Shown here: piece after piece, positions 14,178 through 28,593 of the stretch
Position numbering within the stretch: the stretch's first letter is position 1
Layout of the letters: every line of letters starts with the position of its first letter
Assembly (NCBI GenBank): GCA_026168455.1
Contig: CM047425.1
Location: 20,042,648-20,106,647 of the forward strand
Reading direction: 5' to 3'
DNA from: Theocolax elegans
Taxonomy: Eukaryota > Arthropoda > Insecta > Hymenoptera > Cerocephalidae
Length of the DNA: 64,000 nucleotides
Program-made: the position numbers and the translations under genes
The notes under the pieces: model-generated
What the model saw: only the letters and a program-made list of their open reading frames with translations
Told to the model about the DNA's origin: nothing
Databases searched by the model: none

Positions 14178-16615
14178 TTAATAGTAATAAGGAATCATTA
14201 TGGACGATCACGATTAATAAAGTGAAGAGCACAAAAGGATTTTACATCGTTTCACCAGTACTGAGCAACGTAGCGGGCCAAAACATTAAGTCGACATCTC
14301 AACATAACTTCATCACGACTCAACGGAAGAAGAGAGAAGAGGGAAAAATAAAAGAATGTGTGAGTGAATGAACAACTCGAGAGCATAAAATTGTAAAATT
14401 CATTATGTGAATAGAAATTATTGTATTTATAATTTAAATTAAGTAGTAAAATAGTTTGTTTTAATAAAATATAATTATAGTTACATTATAAACCAAAATG
14501 TTATACTTTGTTAATACTTCGTCAAAATTTTACTACAGAAGATAAATTTGAAACTTACTATTTTACATGTAGATTTGATATTAATACATTATCTTTATGT
14601 CGCCTATTTTGTTTTTATTTTATTTAAAGGTAAATATTTAACTTAATCTAGTAAATCTTATTTACTAGATCTCCCGTACGATATTTTCTCTTTATGTGCT
14701 GGAAAAAATAGTGGGTAAAATATAGCCTACCTTAATCTTTTCATAAACACGTCGATACACTCTCGTTTATTAAATCCATAACTCCCGTAAGAAAACCCTT
14801 TAGAAACCCTCTAAATTTCAACGTACGATAATGAAACAATAGAAAAAAATATTATAGTTAAAAGAAAGAAATCAACTTGTACAGTACAACGATAATTCCT
14901 TTCGTGAAATCGGCAAAATTGCTTGCCGGAACTCCCTCGGAAATGTATCACCCATAATTAAGGAGCATTATACGCGCGCACCAACCCAAGGGTCTTGCGT
15001 ATCGTTCTGCATAAATTAGCGCAGTGGGAAACGATTTATACCGTCGCAGCACGTCGCAGAAACGTTATATCTAAGCAGCATCTTCCCATCGCGTCATCGT
15101 CCTCGATAATGAAAAGGTTAATCAGGATTCGTCGAGGTCATTAACGTCGGCTACGTTCCTGCGATTACACTTACCGAGACAAGTAAAATAAACTAATTTT
15201 ATCTTTTTTTATTTTGTTCAAATTTAATTACTTATTTTCCAATAATTAATTTTTTTTAACAAGTTTACTTTAAAGCCGAACATAAAAATCTTAAACTAAT
15301 TTTTACAACCATAGGTAGTATCAAATTTCATTTTATTTTCAGACTAATATTATTCTCAAGAACATTTTTTCTATTTACGTTGATTAAACCGAAAGGAAAA
15401 AACCTTTCTAATATTTTCCGAGCAATGGAAATAAATGTTTATGAAAAGGAAACTCTATTATTCAAAAGCTTACATAAATTGTGTGATGTAGGTAAATCCG
15501 TCACATAAAAAACATGATGACCAAAGCGATACGTTAGTTGAGTAATAGTATACACTCGACTTTGGTATAACAGTGATCTATCGGGTCCTTTGGTACGCGT
15601 CGTGTTAGCCCGTTTTTCGTACTCGTAAAAGGATGTCACACGTAACGCGATAAATAGCTATATACTGTATATTTATATTCCGGCATCATCGCGCATTTAA
15701 GTAACAATTTTATTTGATTTTTTAATTATTCTAATGTTAAATGTATTTAAAACATACATTCCACTTGTCGATTATTCAGTTTAAACGAAGCGTATAGTTT
15801 TCTCGAATCCTCAAAAATGTACGTGATAAATGAAGAAGAAAAACACATACGCGGCAAGTTTATTTTAATGAATTTACTTCGGAGCGATATAAATATGTAC
15901 CACGTTCCATATCACAAATAAATTAATATGTAAGGACCCTCGTTTAGAGAAAGGTGGATTGTATACTAAACCATCATTCATGTAATCGTCTGTTCAATTA
16001 GAAATTCAAATTTTGATGTACAAAAATCCACTATTCAACAAAATAAGATTTGAAATTCTGTTTTGTGTGTACAGTAGGAAGAGGTAAGCGAAACATGGGT
16101 CGGGGTCTCATCAAGCCAGGCAGAGCTAAATAAGAATTAAGCTAAACGGAGGCTACGCAAGTTAATCTAATGCCGGGGAGGGTAATAAGTCGGTAAACGA
16201 AAGCATAAAAGGGGAAAGTCGCTTTCGAACCAACGAGAAATGAGTATATACACGAGTATACATAGGTATAGATAGGAACGAGTAAAAAATACGCCTAGAG
16301 GTTAGCCTGCGATAGTCAAGAGGAGCTCGGACCTCGGAAAAGAGAGAATGCGAAATGGAGGTAAAAGAAGATGTAACGGGGAAGAACGATTAAGATGCAT
16401 CGGTTTATAATGATACTTCGGAAGGAAAAGCGGAAAGGCTGAGGGTTTACTCTCTTCCCTTATTTCGTGCAAGCGGTTCCGAGGAAGATAGAGAAAGTAG
16501 TTGGGGAAGGGGTGCTTGCGCACAAACTTAATTACCGTTTAATGAAACTCTCCGGAGAAATGAAAACCTTATCTGCCTGAGGATATGCTTCTCCTCGCTC
16601 ACTCCGTATCTCCTC

Positions 16616-16655
16616 CTTACCCTACCTTACCTCACCTTACCTTACCTTACCTTAC
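16616..16655. repeat. (CTTAC)n pentanucleotide repeat
   Basis: Eight pentamer units, six exact and two with a single change (CCTAC, CTCAC). The unit is not the insect telomeric TTAGG/CCTAA. Confidence 0.85.
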
Positions 16656-17163
16656 CCCTTTTGATATCCATCCGCTATTTCTTAACCTTACACTCATTCT
16701 CCGGATACTTTCGGCAGTCTTACACGCACTAATCATCTAGTTTGTATTAATTAATTATTATTAGTTTGCGGGATACGTGCTAGTACAATACTTGCACGAT
16801 CGTCGATTTTGGGGTATTTAATTTAGACACGGTATTTGAGAGAACATTGCTTATATCAGATTATAATATTCTCTTCACAATTTCATTGGAATAAAGTGAA
16901 TTGTTTTAATAAGAACAGTTAGGTTAGTAAAATATATAAACGTTATTTTTATTAATAAAAAACACGTTGATGTATAACATTAATATTAATTATATTATTC
17001 TATATTATAGTCTAAAAATGATCTTGAATATATTTAAAAAGTAGTATACTAAAATTTCAGGAAAATAATTACAATTTCAGTTTATTAATTTTCATACCTG
17101 CAAATCAGGATTATTGTTGCAGAATTTCAGTTTTATTTGTTAATATAAAGATATATTAGAGCC

Positions 17164-17214
17164 AACTACTACTAGTATAAAAACCAACATACTAGCTATA
17201 AAAACCAACTACTT
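17164..17214. repeat. Short tandem repeat of a 21-22 bp unit
   Basis: The words TATAAAAACCAAC and ACTAG occur twice in a row in the same order. Confidence 0.5.
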
Positions 17215-17233
17215 TAGTAAACTTTAATTATTG

Positions 17234-17464
17234 CACTGAGAAAAATTTGCTAGTAAAAATTACTATTTTAATCATAAAAGGAAGACAGACTTGCAAAATT
17301 ATAAAAATTGCTATTAATAATGGTAAAAATTGCCACCATTTTGGAAAAATTACCATTAATAGTGGCAATTTTTACCACTATTAATAGCAATTTTTATAAT
17401 TATGCAAGTCTGTCCTCCTTTTACCATTAACATAGTAATTTATACTAACAAATTTTTCTCAGTG
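17234..17464. mobile_element. CACTGAG-type MITE, copy 1 (231 bp)
   Basis: The ends are CACTGAGAAAAATTTG and CAAATTTTTCTCAGTG, and the whole sequence folds into one long hairpin. Inner arms match through GACAGACTTGCA and TGCAAGTCTGTC. TG flanks both ends, which may be the target duplication (a TA-type site after mutation) or chance. It has no coding capacity and is related to the copies at 31518-31728 and 40408-40571. Confidence 0.85.
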
Positions 17465-17466
17465 TG

Positions 17467-18851
17467 TAAATAAATGAAAAACTAATTGATAAAATAGTAA
17501 AACTGTGACACCTGTAGCAGAAATTTCTTAATTTTTTATATATCATTAATATAAAATTGTAAAACTGTTTAATCTATAAATTAATTTAATAAAAGGATAA
17601 ATTTTCGAGATATCCGCGACATTGTGGTTTAAATTCAATATAGCGGATAACACGATTATCTTGATAAATAGTAAGTAGAACGTTAGTTAATTAATTATAA
17701 GATAGCATTTTCGGTAGTTATTTTCTTCTGCTTTAGATCTTGATTAGAGAGATGTTAAAAGCCTCGTTATAAGTAAGCTAGAGGCATAATCATTAATCTA
17801 GTAATCCAATCCAATGATTACGCTAGTAAAATAAAATCTTAAAATTTGCATAAATTTAACAAAAAAAGTAGACATTAATAGTGCCATAATTATCTGAGCA
17901 ACAAAGGCTATTTGTAAGTTATTTATATGGAAATGTACAGAGCTTGACCCACTTTCCAAATTTAAAGATTCAAATTTTTATACGGAAAATGTACAAAAGA
18001 AAAAACACTCTCGTGAGAATTGAATAAAAGGCATTCAACGTTCGCTTCGTTATAATAAAAGTGAATCAAGACATCCCATTAAGAAGGCCATTTCGAGAAA
18101 GAGGGAGAGACCGAGAGAAGGAGAGTACGGGAAAGAGAGAGAGAGGGAGGGAGGGTTTGTGCGACAGCACGGCTTCCAATAAGCATTTCTAACCAAGCTT
18201 ATTCAGGGAATTTCTCCCGCACGCGTCCAAGAAGACCATTAAGTCCCGTTCAATTCGAGCTCGAATCTTGGGACGACGACGACGGTGGTGGCGTTTACCC
18301 CGCCAAAAACGGATGCTCTTTCGAGATACTAGGCAGCATCCCCTTAGACTTCAGCGTTCTGACTCCATCGGCTTTTATCCAGTTTTTCTGGCATTCCTAG
18401 AAAGTGGAAACTCCAGACCATGCGATGTATTTATATATAACACGTTGGATAAGATATGGTCGAGATTGAATAAAAGTATGCGAGAAGAATTAGCTTCCGG
18501 CGCACTATATTTTGACTCATACTACTATAAATAAGTTACGCAATTTCTCATAGAATGAATTGAAGTGATTACGACAGACTTTCGGGTGATGATAGAAATA
18601 TAAAGAAATCCAGACTTTTTGACCCTAACGCTCAAATCTATCAAAATTATAGGCCACTAAAGCAAATTTTGAAAACAAAATTATTTTCAATTTAATTCCT
18701 TATAATACTGAAACATATAAAGTTATACACACTTAAACTTAAAACTATACGAAAGTATTGATCAAGTACTTTAGATTTAAAAAAATACGCTCAAAAATAT
18801 TAAAATATAATGTAATATTTTATTCTACTGATTTTTCTATAAAAATAATTA
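17467..18851. other. Non-coding region, nothing recognised
   Basis: The GC-richer patch at 18040-18540 holds AG-rich sequence and an 88-codon open frame that starts in an arginine-rich low-complexity stretch. It has no domain, no convincing splice sites and no coding-like composition, so I do not call a gene. Confidence 0.5.
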
Positions 18852-19229
18852 TTAGTAATAATTACTTTCATTATTAAATCCAAAAATTATATAGTTAACA
18901 TTCGTATTCCTATCCCTATTAAAAACTAAAATCAAGAATTTCTTAAAGATTCCTAAGATGTCTAACATTGCTTCTCTATTTCTTATTGCTAGCATATCTA
19001 TGTCACCGGCATATGCAAGTGACCGTATTTTTTTGCCTTCTTTTACTCCACTTATTTGTCTAATTTTAAAATATTCTACTAATGCCTTTTTATACAAAGA
19101 AAATAGTAAATTCCTATTACCCATTCTATAAAATATTTGCTTATCCCCATTTTATCCATTATCTTCCAGAGGAGATTTCTCTATTAACTGTATCGAAGGC
19201 AGCCTTTATCAATAAAAGTTGCGTATATA
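18852..19229 (-). pseudogene. Non-LTR reverse-transcriptase fragment
   Basis: On the minus strand, broken frames spell the palm of a non-LTR reverse transcriptase. Motif A-like FDTVNRE lies near 19180-19200, next to a YATFID-like lead-in. Motif C-like LAYAGDID lies near 19000-19020, where the usual YADD has become YAGD. After it comes the usual helix and an LVFNRDRN-like stretch. Frameshifts and stops interrupt it, and both the 5' part and the 3' end are missing. It is a dead relic, apparently from a different family than the element at 28.6-34.8 kb. Confidence 0.7.
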
Positions 19230-22200
19230 TTTTTTTTCTTTTAATTAAATTTATTATATATTCTTAAAAATTAAGTTAATTCCATTATAGTAAGTAAACC
19301 TAAACTTCGCTCCGTTTAGATTTTAAAAGAAATTGAATTTAATATTCTTTTAGGTATAATATAAAATAACGTGATTGAATTAATTTAATGCAAGCAAGAA
19401 GTCTCCATGATCCTGTAAGAAACAACTTGATTTCTTTATTATTCGAGGAAAAGTAAAACAAAGGCTTCGTATTCGTAACCAACGAGTTCGAAAGCGAATA
19501 CAAAATCAGGACTACAAGAGGAACGACGTACGCGCGCGTAATATGAATGCATGCATGATCCGTCCTATACGTCTTTCTTATTCTTGTTACCCTGTCGGTA
19601 TATGCGCCTCATATTAAGTTATTCAAGCATAGGAAGCCCGGTGCTCTCGCCAATCTTCCCGAAGAAGCTGCTGGTGTCGTTGCTGTGGCGCCCGAAAATC
19701 CGATAACCGGCATGACTGGATGCTCCAGATATGCTCGCACTTTAGGCGCTTACATTTGATTTTTTGGAAAGAGAATTTTTTTATTATGTTTTTAATTATT
19801 GACATCTACATATATTACATATTTTGCTTTATGTCTCCTACATAGTATTATTATAAATAATTATTATAAATAATTTGAAGACATTATTATAAATTTCTTA
19901 TAGATATATCTTACTAAAACTCTAAACTAAAAATATTTTCATTTTTAGAATTAAATGTATTAATTGACAAGATAAATTTTAAATGAATACTCGTTAAATA
20001 ATTAAATTAAGATATCAGATTTAGAAAACGGTCATTTTTTACTTTTTTTATAAACAAGTGAATACATTTTGTAAAAAAACCTTGAACGCCAGGCTCTTAG
20101 GTATGTTTTAAATAACATTTCCAGATTTTTAAATCCATAATTTGATTACGATGTTTGGGTTGAACGTTTATGCCTTTTTTAATTACCGACCAAAAATTGT
20201 TTACTGAATTATTATATGTAAAAAATGATTTTTTCTTTAAAAAATCAAAACGTCAAGCCTTTCCTTATGGTTTAAGCTATCCGTATGAATATTTTCAGGT
20301 TTTTAATTCAATATTTTAGATTTAATTTTTTAATTGAAATGTGTAAGTTACCTGTAATTTGGGAAACAAAATAATTATATTATATACCATTTTAGATCAT
20401 GTACCGTAGCTCAGATTATTAATACTTTCTAATATTTTCAACGAGGTGCCACATATTATATTGTAAAGCAATAAAATTGTAAATCAGCTATGTTTTTTAA
20501 CCAGATATACATCAAAATTTATGTAATCGTGTCGAATGCACAGCTATGTTAAAGAAATTCATGTTTCATCGATTTAATATAAATTTTAATTCATAATATA
20601 TATTTTAGTTATAGTTTTATGAATATTTTTAATTTATCAGTCCAAATAATTACAGTTTTCATAAATCTCAATTTCAATTAATTTTATAAATTCAATTAAT
20701 GTTTCATAAGAATAATTATATTAATGTTTTTCTATTTCTAGCATTATACATAAATCATATCACATGTAACTTTGATTATTGAAATTTTTGTGTGCCATGT
20801 AATAACAATGTCCGAATAAGTTAAAACAAATACTACCCCCTTAATAGTTCTCTCTTTAAAAACATATGCATTATTAAGTAAAAAATATTTTGTAAATTTT
20901 GTAAATCATTTTATCGAAATACTGTGTAATTATCAAAAAGGTATACAATATTAAAATATTGATTAAAATTTTTTAATTTTATTTATGTATTATTCGTTTT
21001 CCTCAAATTTCAAACTTTTTAATTAAATTAAAGACATATTATACATTTAAAATTATTGTCACAGGTAAAAAGATATATGCTGGGAATTAAACTGCGAATT
21101 CTGACTTGCAAATCAAACTCTCAGACCACTAGATCACGAATGCATACTCCATACGTTTACACATCGTAAGATATCACTCAGTAATATATACGTACGATTT
21201 TTATGTTCATACAAAATGAACTACCGACAAACTTTGATATTTATTTCTAATCGTAACAGATTTATTTTTTGGGTACATATACAAAACATTTTTGAAATTA
21301 ATACAACATAATACGGAAACTTTTATTAATTGTCATTTTATGTTAAACTCAGCTTTAAAAATTATTTTTAATATTGATACTAAATATTTTAAAAGCTTTT
21401 TGACAAACATCAAAAAACGCGACAGCGCCTGTCGCAAGTATAAAGGCACGTAAACTAACCATGTATACAGCTAACTAGCCCCTCGATTTTTACTTCCATA
21501 AATATATATCATTATAGTTTTAACAAAGATATTCAATGAAAAAAGTGATTATTTTACCAGGTTCCCATAATTACAACTAACGAAATTGACACACCCAATG
21601 ACACACGTCTTATAGCTCAGGTATACCTGAACTGTCCAAACTGCTTGAAAAGATCCATATGCTGCAACTCTCATAGCCAGATTTAATCGAAAAAATAAAA
21701 TTCTAGTTGATATACAGGCTGGTTTTCGGAAGGACATAGTACAAAAAGCTCTTCTTGAGAAATCATGAGTTCATTAAATATTTTAATGAAAATAATTTAA
21801 ATTTACATGAAATTATGGATTTCCTTTCGGAGGAAATGATCGATTCTCACACGCTTCCTTTGTTTTGTTGCGTACGGCAATTTTTCGCAATAGTAGGAAG
21901 AAGAGTCTTAAATGAAAAGGGATAGTACATGCGAACTGAGAGTAGGAGTAGCGTGTTATTCGTTTTGTAAGGTAGGTAAATTTTGCACCCTCTGTCATTT
22001 AGTAGCTCAGGATCGCTCGTATATCAAGAAGAGTAACCTTTGTGTTTGTTACTATTATAAATTATTGAGTTTAATTTAATTTGTTCTACTATTTTTTCTC
22101 CGTGTCCTACTACAAGAATACTTAAATTAATATTACACTGATTTATTGAATAAGAGCGAATAGTTCCAAGTTCTCTATTTAGTTGATGATAAAAACTTCT

Positions 22201-25200
22201 CTCACGCACGCAAACGCACACCACATATAATATAGGTGTAAGTATGCGCAGGCCCGTTGTTGCTTTACTTCCGACGATTTGATCGACTTTGAAATACGCC
22301 GCTGATGGTGTACTTTATGGCACTGTCGCGTCGAATTCGGTTTACGACTTCAATGCAGCGTTATGAGATTTTGCGCTGCATCTCGCTCCTCGTGAATTCC
22401 ACACCCACTCGGGGCATTCAATCAATGATTTCTCCTCCTGGATTATTATCCAATAAAAGTAACTTGCGTATTTTAAACGGCTCTTTTCTCATACTGAACA
22501 AATCGCCCTATAATATTGATATTTATTTTATATCCTTTGAAATGTCTTTACAATTGCATACCGGGAATATTTCAATTTCTAGTCTGTCGAAGAAAATTTG
22601 AGGAACTTGATCGACCACAACGTAAACTACTAGAAAATCGTTTTCTTCCAAATATATGATTTATCTCTTTTTACAAATATGTCAATAACTCGGAGAATTG
22701 TAAAAACATTCAAATGTAGATGCAGTTACACATATAAACCAAATTTTATATGAACATTTTTTAATGCTATTCTGATTAAGAAAAATATTATTGGAAAATA
22801 TTAATAAGATATTTTCAAGTCGAAGTGTAGTAGCGCCTCGCAATACGTTCATTAAAATAGTAGTTTATCGTACACGGCTTTAGTACAATTTCCTACGAAA
22901 ATAACGTTCAACTACAACTAATTCGTTTCATGTGAGGCTTAAATTTTGTAAAACTATATTACTTGCACAAACTTAATTATTACAGTAATCACAATTCAAC
23001 GATAAAGTGAAAAAATCTAATTTAATACTTATCCAGAAAAAATATAGGTTCATAAAAATATTAGCTGTGTGATTTTAACAAAAATTAGTTACAGCATATC
23101 GTGTAATCAATCTACTCACCGCAGAAAATCGGCTTAAACACTGGTGTACAAACACGGAACTTGACGCACTCGGTCCTGCGTAAACTCTACTTGACGAGAA
23201 GGAGCTTTTCTACGGTTTCGAGTAGCGAAACACCGGATATTTAAACGCAGAGGTAAACTATTGTTCACGCTGTTCCATCGAAGGACGTGACAAGAAGAAA
23301 ATAGAAAATCGTTTAGCTGCTTTAGTATAAGAAAGGAATTCTAAATATAATTTAATGTACTATAAACAAATTGCGTCACGTGTATTTTAAATCAACTTTA
23401 CCAGATGTTTAAAAATTATTACGATTATTGCAAGATAACATTGTAAGTATTAATTGAAATATTTATTTTTAGAATATTAAATAAGCTTTATTGTTACCGG
23501 GATTGTATTGCTATAAATATATTCAGTATTGAAGTGAATAAAGAAGTTAAAATTTCTTAACAGCACTATAAAAGCGCAATACAATCTACGTTTAAACACT
23601 TAAGACTTCTGAATAAATAAAAAAATTTAAATGATGGAAGATTACTGTAAAAGTTAAAATGTAATAAAATATTTGAACAAATTCTCTCCCACATTCTTGT
23701 GCAGAGACATCAACTAGATTCAGTCTGTTATATCCAGTCCTGAAGAGATTTTGCAATGAGACGAAGCGACAAAAGCGCGGTATAGATACAATGTAAGTGC
23801 AAGATGGAATATTTAAGAGAACAGACAGCTCGGAGGTAAAGACTCGTAGGTGTACTCTTAAGAGCGTAGATATACGAGAGCGCGAAAACCAAGGGAAAGC
23901 GTCGAGAGTGCCCCCTCGTCTCTCGTCGCCTCGAGTAGCGAATCTCAACGATAGTGTACTAATTGCGTAACAGGGTAGAAAGCGTAGTAATAGAAAGAGA
24001 CAGAGTTTACGCCGAATGAGCTAGTTATGTACGCTATGCGCAAAAGGGGAAGAAAAACAGCTGGCGTATTTTCCTTTACAGGTGCCAAAGACTACATTTT
24101 TCAAAGCAAAAAACTGAGATTTTACGATCTTACCTACTCCATTTTTTTTGCTTCTTTATTTACTTTGATGAATTTTCTGGACTTCAGTTAAGTTACTACA
24201 AGAAAGAACTGCGATATTTTTCTTTTTATCATCTTTATTATGATATCAGATGATTAATTTATATTTTTGTAAGAATACTTAATGTTATCTGTATAATCGA
24301 TTATACATTTTGCAAATTAAAAGATAATGTATATGTACGATTAAAATAACTATGCAGGGAGTAAATTATGCATACAAGAATATAACGATTTTGAAAAATA
24401 AACTTGCTTTAAATATTAATTCAGTTTATTGGATTAAGCAAAAAAGTCGATTTTAATGAAAACAAATCGTTGGTTAATTAATTGATATTTTTAATCAGTA
24501 TTATTAAATAGATTTTGAATTAAATATTATATTATATAGAAACGACATTTTCATAAAATTAATCTAAAAAGCGTCTAGGGAGCTGTAATACCGTACACTA
24601 AAATTACGTGTAAGTTCAGACTAATGAATTTATTCTACAGAGAAATATTATTGCATTTTATTACAAATATACTTGATGTGAAGTAACGTAATGAAATATA
24701 CTATTTTTCAAACGTTATAGATAAGAGTTCTATCTATACACGTTTTAATTTAAAGCGATATTGTAGAATATTATTATGTGGAATAAATTAATTACGTGGA
24801 AAGAACGAGAGGAGTTACGAGGAATTTATTCCACGTAACAAATATACAATTAAAATATTAAATTAATAAAAATTAAATCTATTAATCTAAATATAGTTTA
24901 TCTGGTGCACTATTTAATACAGTTTGATTGGTACACCAAAAAAGATACATAACAGTTTCATATCTGTTAATTTATTTCTATGAATATATATTTATAGCTT
25001 ATAAAGTAAACAGATATTTATCTGTATGCACATATAATAAATTAGAAACAAAAAAATTATTATAAACATCGTTGAATTGTTCAAAAATTTTAACATAAAA
25101 ATTGCACAATTTGTAAAAAAACTAGTGTAACTACTAAGAAATTACAGTATTGTAAATTATTACATCATACATGAAATTAATAATTGATAATGCTAACTAA

Positions 25201-28200
25201 CCACTAATTTTATCAAGTTATATCGACAAAGCCTTAAATATAGAAATATTTTTCCCTATCGGTTAAAAATAAAAATTACATCATTGTCACCTCTGTAATA
25301 CCAAGAAAACAATAGTCGATATGATATAGGAAAACACCGTTATTTGCACTATAAATCAAACGATTATTGGTAACGTATAAACCGATCGAACCATCTCAAT
25401 AAAGCCTCACGGTATTATCCATTGCGTGGGTGGAGCCGCGAACGAAGGCGTCTTATCGCAATATCTCCACCGTCAGTCGCAGAATGCGCAATCTGCGTTA
25501 ATTATAGGGGGACACTTGTTGATCGCGTCGCACTTCCGCATTTACACCGAACCCGCGTGCACAAGCTTTCGAATCCTGCGTCTTCGTACGCCTATGCGTG
25601 CATGTGAATTATGTGACCTATGTCCTTGAATTACTCGACGATGTATTGGATCAGATTTACGTAATATGAGAATAGTTTTAAATATGTAACTTTAACTTAT
25701 AAACCCCATTAACGCTGTCGCATTAATCAAAATAATTGAGAATATAAATTGTGAGTTTTAATTACATCGAACTAATAGTTATAATGACGTATGCGAATAA
25801 CGAGTTGTATCGATATGAAACAATAATTTCGTTCAGCTAAGAGATAATAAATAAATGTAGACTTACTCTGAGGTGCTTAGAATCATTATATTTATATATA
25901 GTTAAATCGTGCTGATAAAATAATAAATGATTGTATTGTTCGACATATTATTTTTAAATTTTATAAATTTCATTGACTCGACGAGAAATTACTTTCAAAA
26001 GATTTATATACGATTAGATTGTGGGAAATTGAATGACTCATTAAGTTAAATGGAAATACGAACTCTTATATACTTATTCTCATAGATGATTTGCGTACTA
26101 TATGAAGTATCTTTAAAAGTTATATTGCATTTATTTTTAATGTATACTTACATTTGTGTATATAGGTATTTTCATACTTATGATGAAATACGTAAGATGG
26201 AAAATTTTAATGAGTATAAAAATTTATCCTGGTAAAAATTGAATAATTAAAAATAGTCAATTTTCTAGCTACCAAGTAGCAAAGTGGAAAGAAATGTGTG
26301 TATTTTTAATAGATTGAAAATCGCTATTATGTCCACATGGAAGAAATCAAAGTGCTTTACTGCCTTGGTTATGTCAAAGGAAGATGCTTTCACAATCCAT
26401 GCACTTTTTCTTTACTATTATCATTGAAACATATACTCATAATTTCCACGGCTGATAATTCAATACAATCCACAATTAAACTTGAAGACATAATGATTAC
26501 GTAATTCATGTTTATTTATTAAGCCAACAAAATTTACAAAACATTACAAAAACGCAGTAAAAACCTATAGGACCAGTATCACCAGTATACTGGATAGTGC
26601 TCGACCTTATACCCAATATCTTATTAACATTGATCTAGCTGTTGTAAAACTTTCAGTGAACGCATTCATATTTCTAGCAAAAGCAATTTTTTCTATACTG
26701 TTTAATCTAGCAGGACATATTAACCCTACCGCACAAGTAACTCTAAAGTGAGGAAATATTTCTTTGTGCTGTTAAGATGAATCACATTTACATGTAGATG
26801 TAAAAACAATATCATCAACTACAACAATGTCTTTATAAACTGGTTGTTCTCGAATCAAACATTATATTTATTTCTACAGGCAAATCAGTTGTTTTTATTT
26901 TCAAACAAATTTTAATACCTATAAATTGACAATGAAATATCTAGATTTATTCTGGGATAATTTAACAAAAAAATTAAAAAATGCATATTTGTAATTGTAG
27001 AAATAAGCTAAGTGCTATAGTAATTTGATAAAGAATAGGCTATCAATTAAAAATTATATATCTGTTTATAAATCAATATACCTATTTGTTTAAAATTAAA
27101 CGAATGACAAAATCACAAGATTTAGCACTGAAGGAAAATATGTATAATCAAATAGAATATTCCAGACTTGTGACGATAAAGTACGACGAGAAGGAAACAA
27201 GACAATGCCCTCACGTGCATTCCAGTGTGTCTGTAACGTGCGTCCATAATCGATTATGCAAGTTGGTTCGAGTAATGTGCGGTCTTGCGACGAATTCGCG
27301 CGTCATAGATAACAAGATTTTTGGAGGATAATCAGTAAGTGTATTTATGTTTATAACGAGCGTACAAATTAATTTCCAAAATTTATTGAATATTTTTAAA
27401 AATAATTAATGTGTGACATTGTTATACAGAAGCAATTTATTTTATATATTTTACCAAAATAGACATTGTTAGGAGAATTATGTATATATTTATATACATA
27501 TCGTTAAGTGATTGCTTTCAAAAATAATTAATACAAAAAATCAATTTATAATTTAGGAAGCTATTACATAAAAAAAATTTAATATGCTAGAAAGTGAACT
27601 TGTAATCCTACTATATATAGTGACTAGTTTAATACAATCAAATAATACTTAGGAAAGGAAGATTTTGATGTATACATTGATTTAAATACTAGAGTGGTGT
27701 CTCATTAAGGCCCAAAACAATTCATTCAATTTCTTATTAAGGCATGGTCAATCAGCTGATTAGGGCCTAATAGGATATGAAGCGCGAACATGCACGTCAG
27801 TTACGCTTAATTAGAACAGCCTGATTAGGTCCTTACACATTATTTTCATATAAATAACAATTCAAATACAGAATGTAGCGCATCGACGAGATATAGCAAC
27901 ATTACATTTACTGAATACTAATTTGGCAAATATTAATTTATTAAACGAAGTGTGTGTTGTCTTTGATCGACTCAGTCGTTTATAAAGGAAATGAATCTTC
28001 AATGACAAAAATATTTATAAATTTCAACCATTGATACTACCGAAAACAAATATATACTCATTAATTCAATCAAGCCTTGCTTTACTACAACCGATTATAA
28101 TCTTTTAATGAGAGGAATAAACATTTATCTTCTGAACATTCAATTTTAAATAACATCAGCAGGAAATAACATTTCTAATATAGTAAAAGCGAATGATTAG

Positions 28201-28583
28201 ACTTATATTAAATAATTGTACGCTAGAAGCTACATTCATACACACTAAAAATGAATGTCAGTTTTTTTTGATAATTTATATTATATTTCTAGCTTCAAAA
28301 ATAAAAAATTATTATTATTCTTTATTTACATAATGATTATTTAATTTTTTTTAAATTATTAAAAAGAAGAAAGTGTAAAATGCTAAATTACTAAAACTAT
28401 TTAACTCCTCAATTACAAAATATTCTATTATAATTTACTTTTTCGATATAATTTTAACTCATTGATATGATATTGTCTGTCATACGTGTATAATTGCGAC
28501 CTGGAAATAAAATTCATAACTCATATTTTCAGCTACATCAATATTCAATAAGAATTTATCATAGATTTAGATTCAATTAATTC
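19230..28583. other. AT-rich non-coding region with scattered GC-richer islands
   Basis: No gene is recognised. GC-richer patches lie at about 19480-19700, 21820-22000, 22250-22470, 23110-23290, 23680-24080 and 25390-25640. Some hold open frames of 60-120 codons without domains, conserved motifs or paired splice signals. A partly open minus-strand stretch near 26.6-26.8 kb is discussed as a finding. Otherwise I see AT-rich sequence only. Confidence 0.5.
21079..21140 (-). other. tRNA-like sequence (pol III A/B-box-like)
   Basis: On the minus strand, an A-box-like TGATCTAGTGG is followed at tRNA spacing by a B-box-like GTTTAATTCCC, with an anticodon-like stem between them. The acceptor stem does not form properly and the B box is degenerate. 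It is a tRNA pseudogene or the head of a SINE, not a working tRNA. It resembles the sequence at 40.2 kb. Confidence 0.4.
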
Positions 28584-28593
28584 AGTGAATCTT
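28584..28593. repeat. Left target-site duplication of the non-LTR element
   Basis: AGTGAATCTT here is repeated exactly at 34807-34816. It directly abuts the poly-A end of the minus-strand element, which fixes that element's 3' boundary. Confidence 0.85.

Larger units (their letters stand above)
14182..17233. other. Non-coding region with GC-richer islands
   Basis: No gene is recognised. GC-richer islands lie at about 14890-15190 and 16080-16680. The first has non-repetitive sequence with several homeodomain-like ATTA cores, the kind of block that may be a cis-regulatory element; the sequence does not prove it. Confidence 0.45.

Noticed and set aside
16616..16655. Telomere-like pentamer repeat
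   Set aside because: The unit is CTTAC, not the insect TTAGG/CCTAA repeat, and it is only eight units long.
18268..18534. 88-codon open frame beginning Arg-rich
   Set aside because: No plausible domain or splice partners; the Arg run comes from a short GAC/GGT low-complexity tract.
22305..22601. 98-codon plus-strand open frame
   Set aside because: No domain, no signal peptide, no splice or polyA context; composition looks like chance.
23592..23948. 118-codon minus-strand open frame
   Set aside because: Longest frame outside known elements, but it has no recognisable domain and its second half is AT-rich chance sequence; I could not support a gene.
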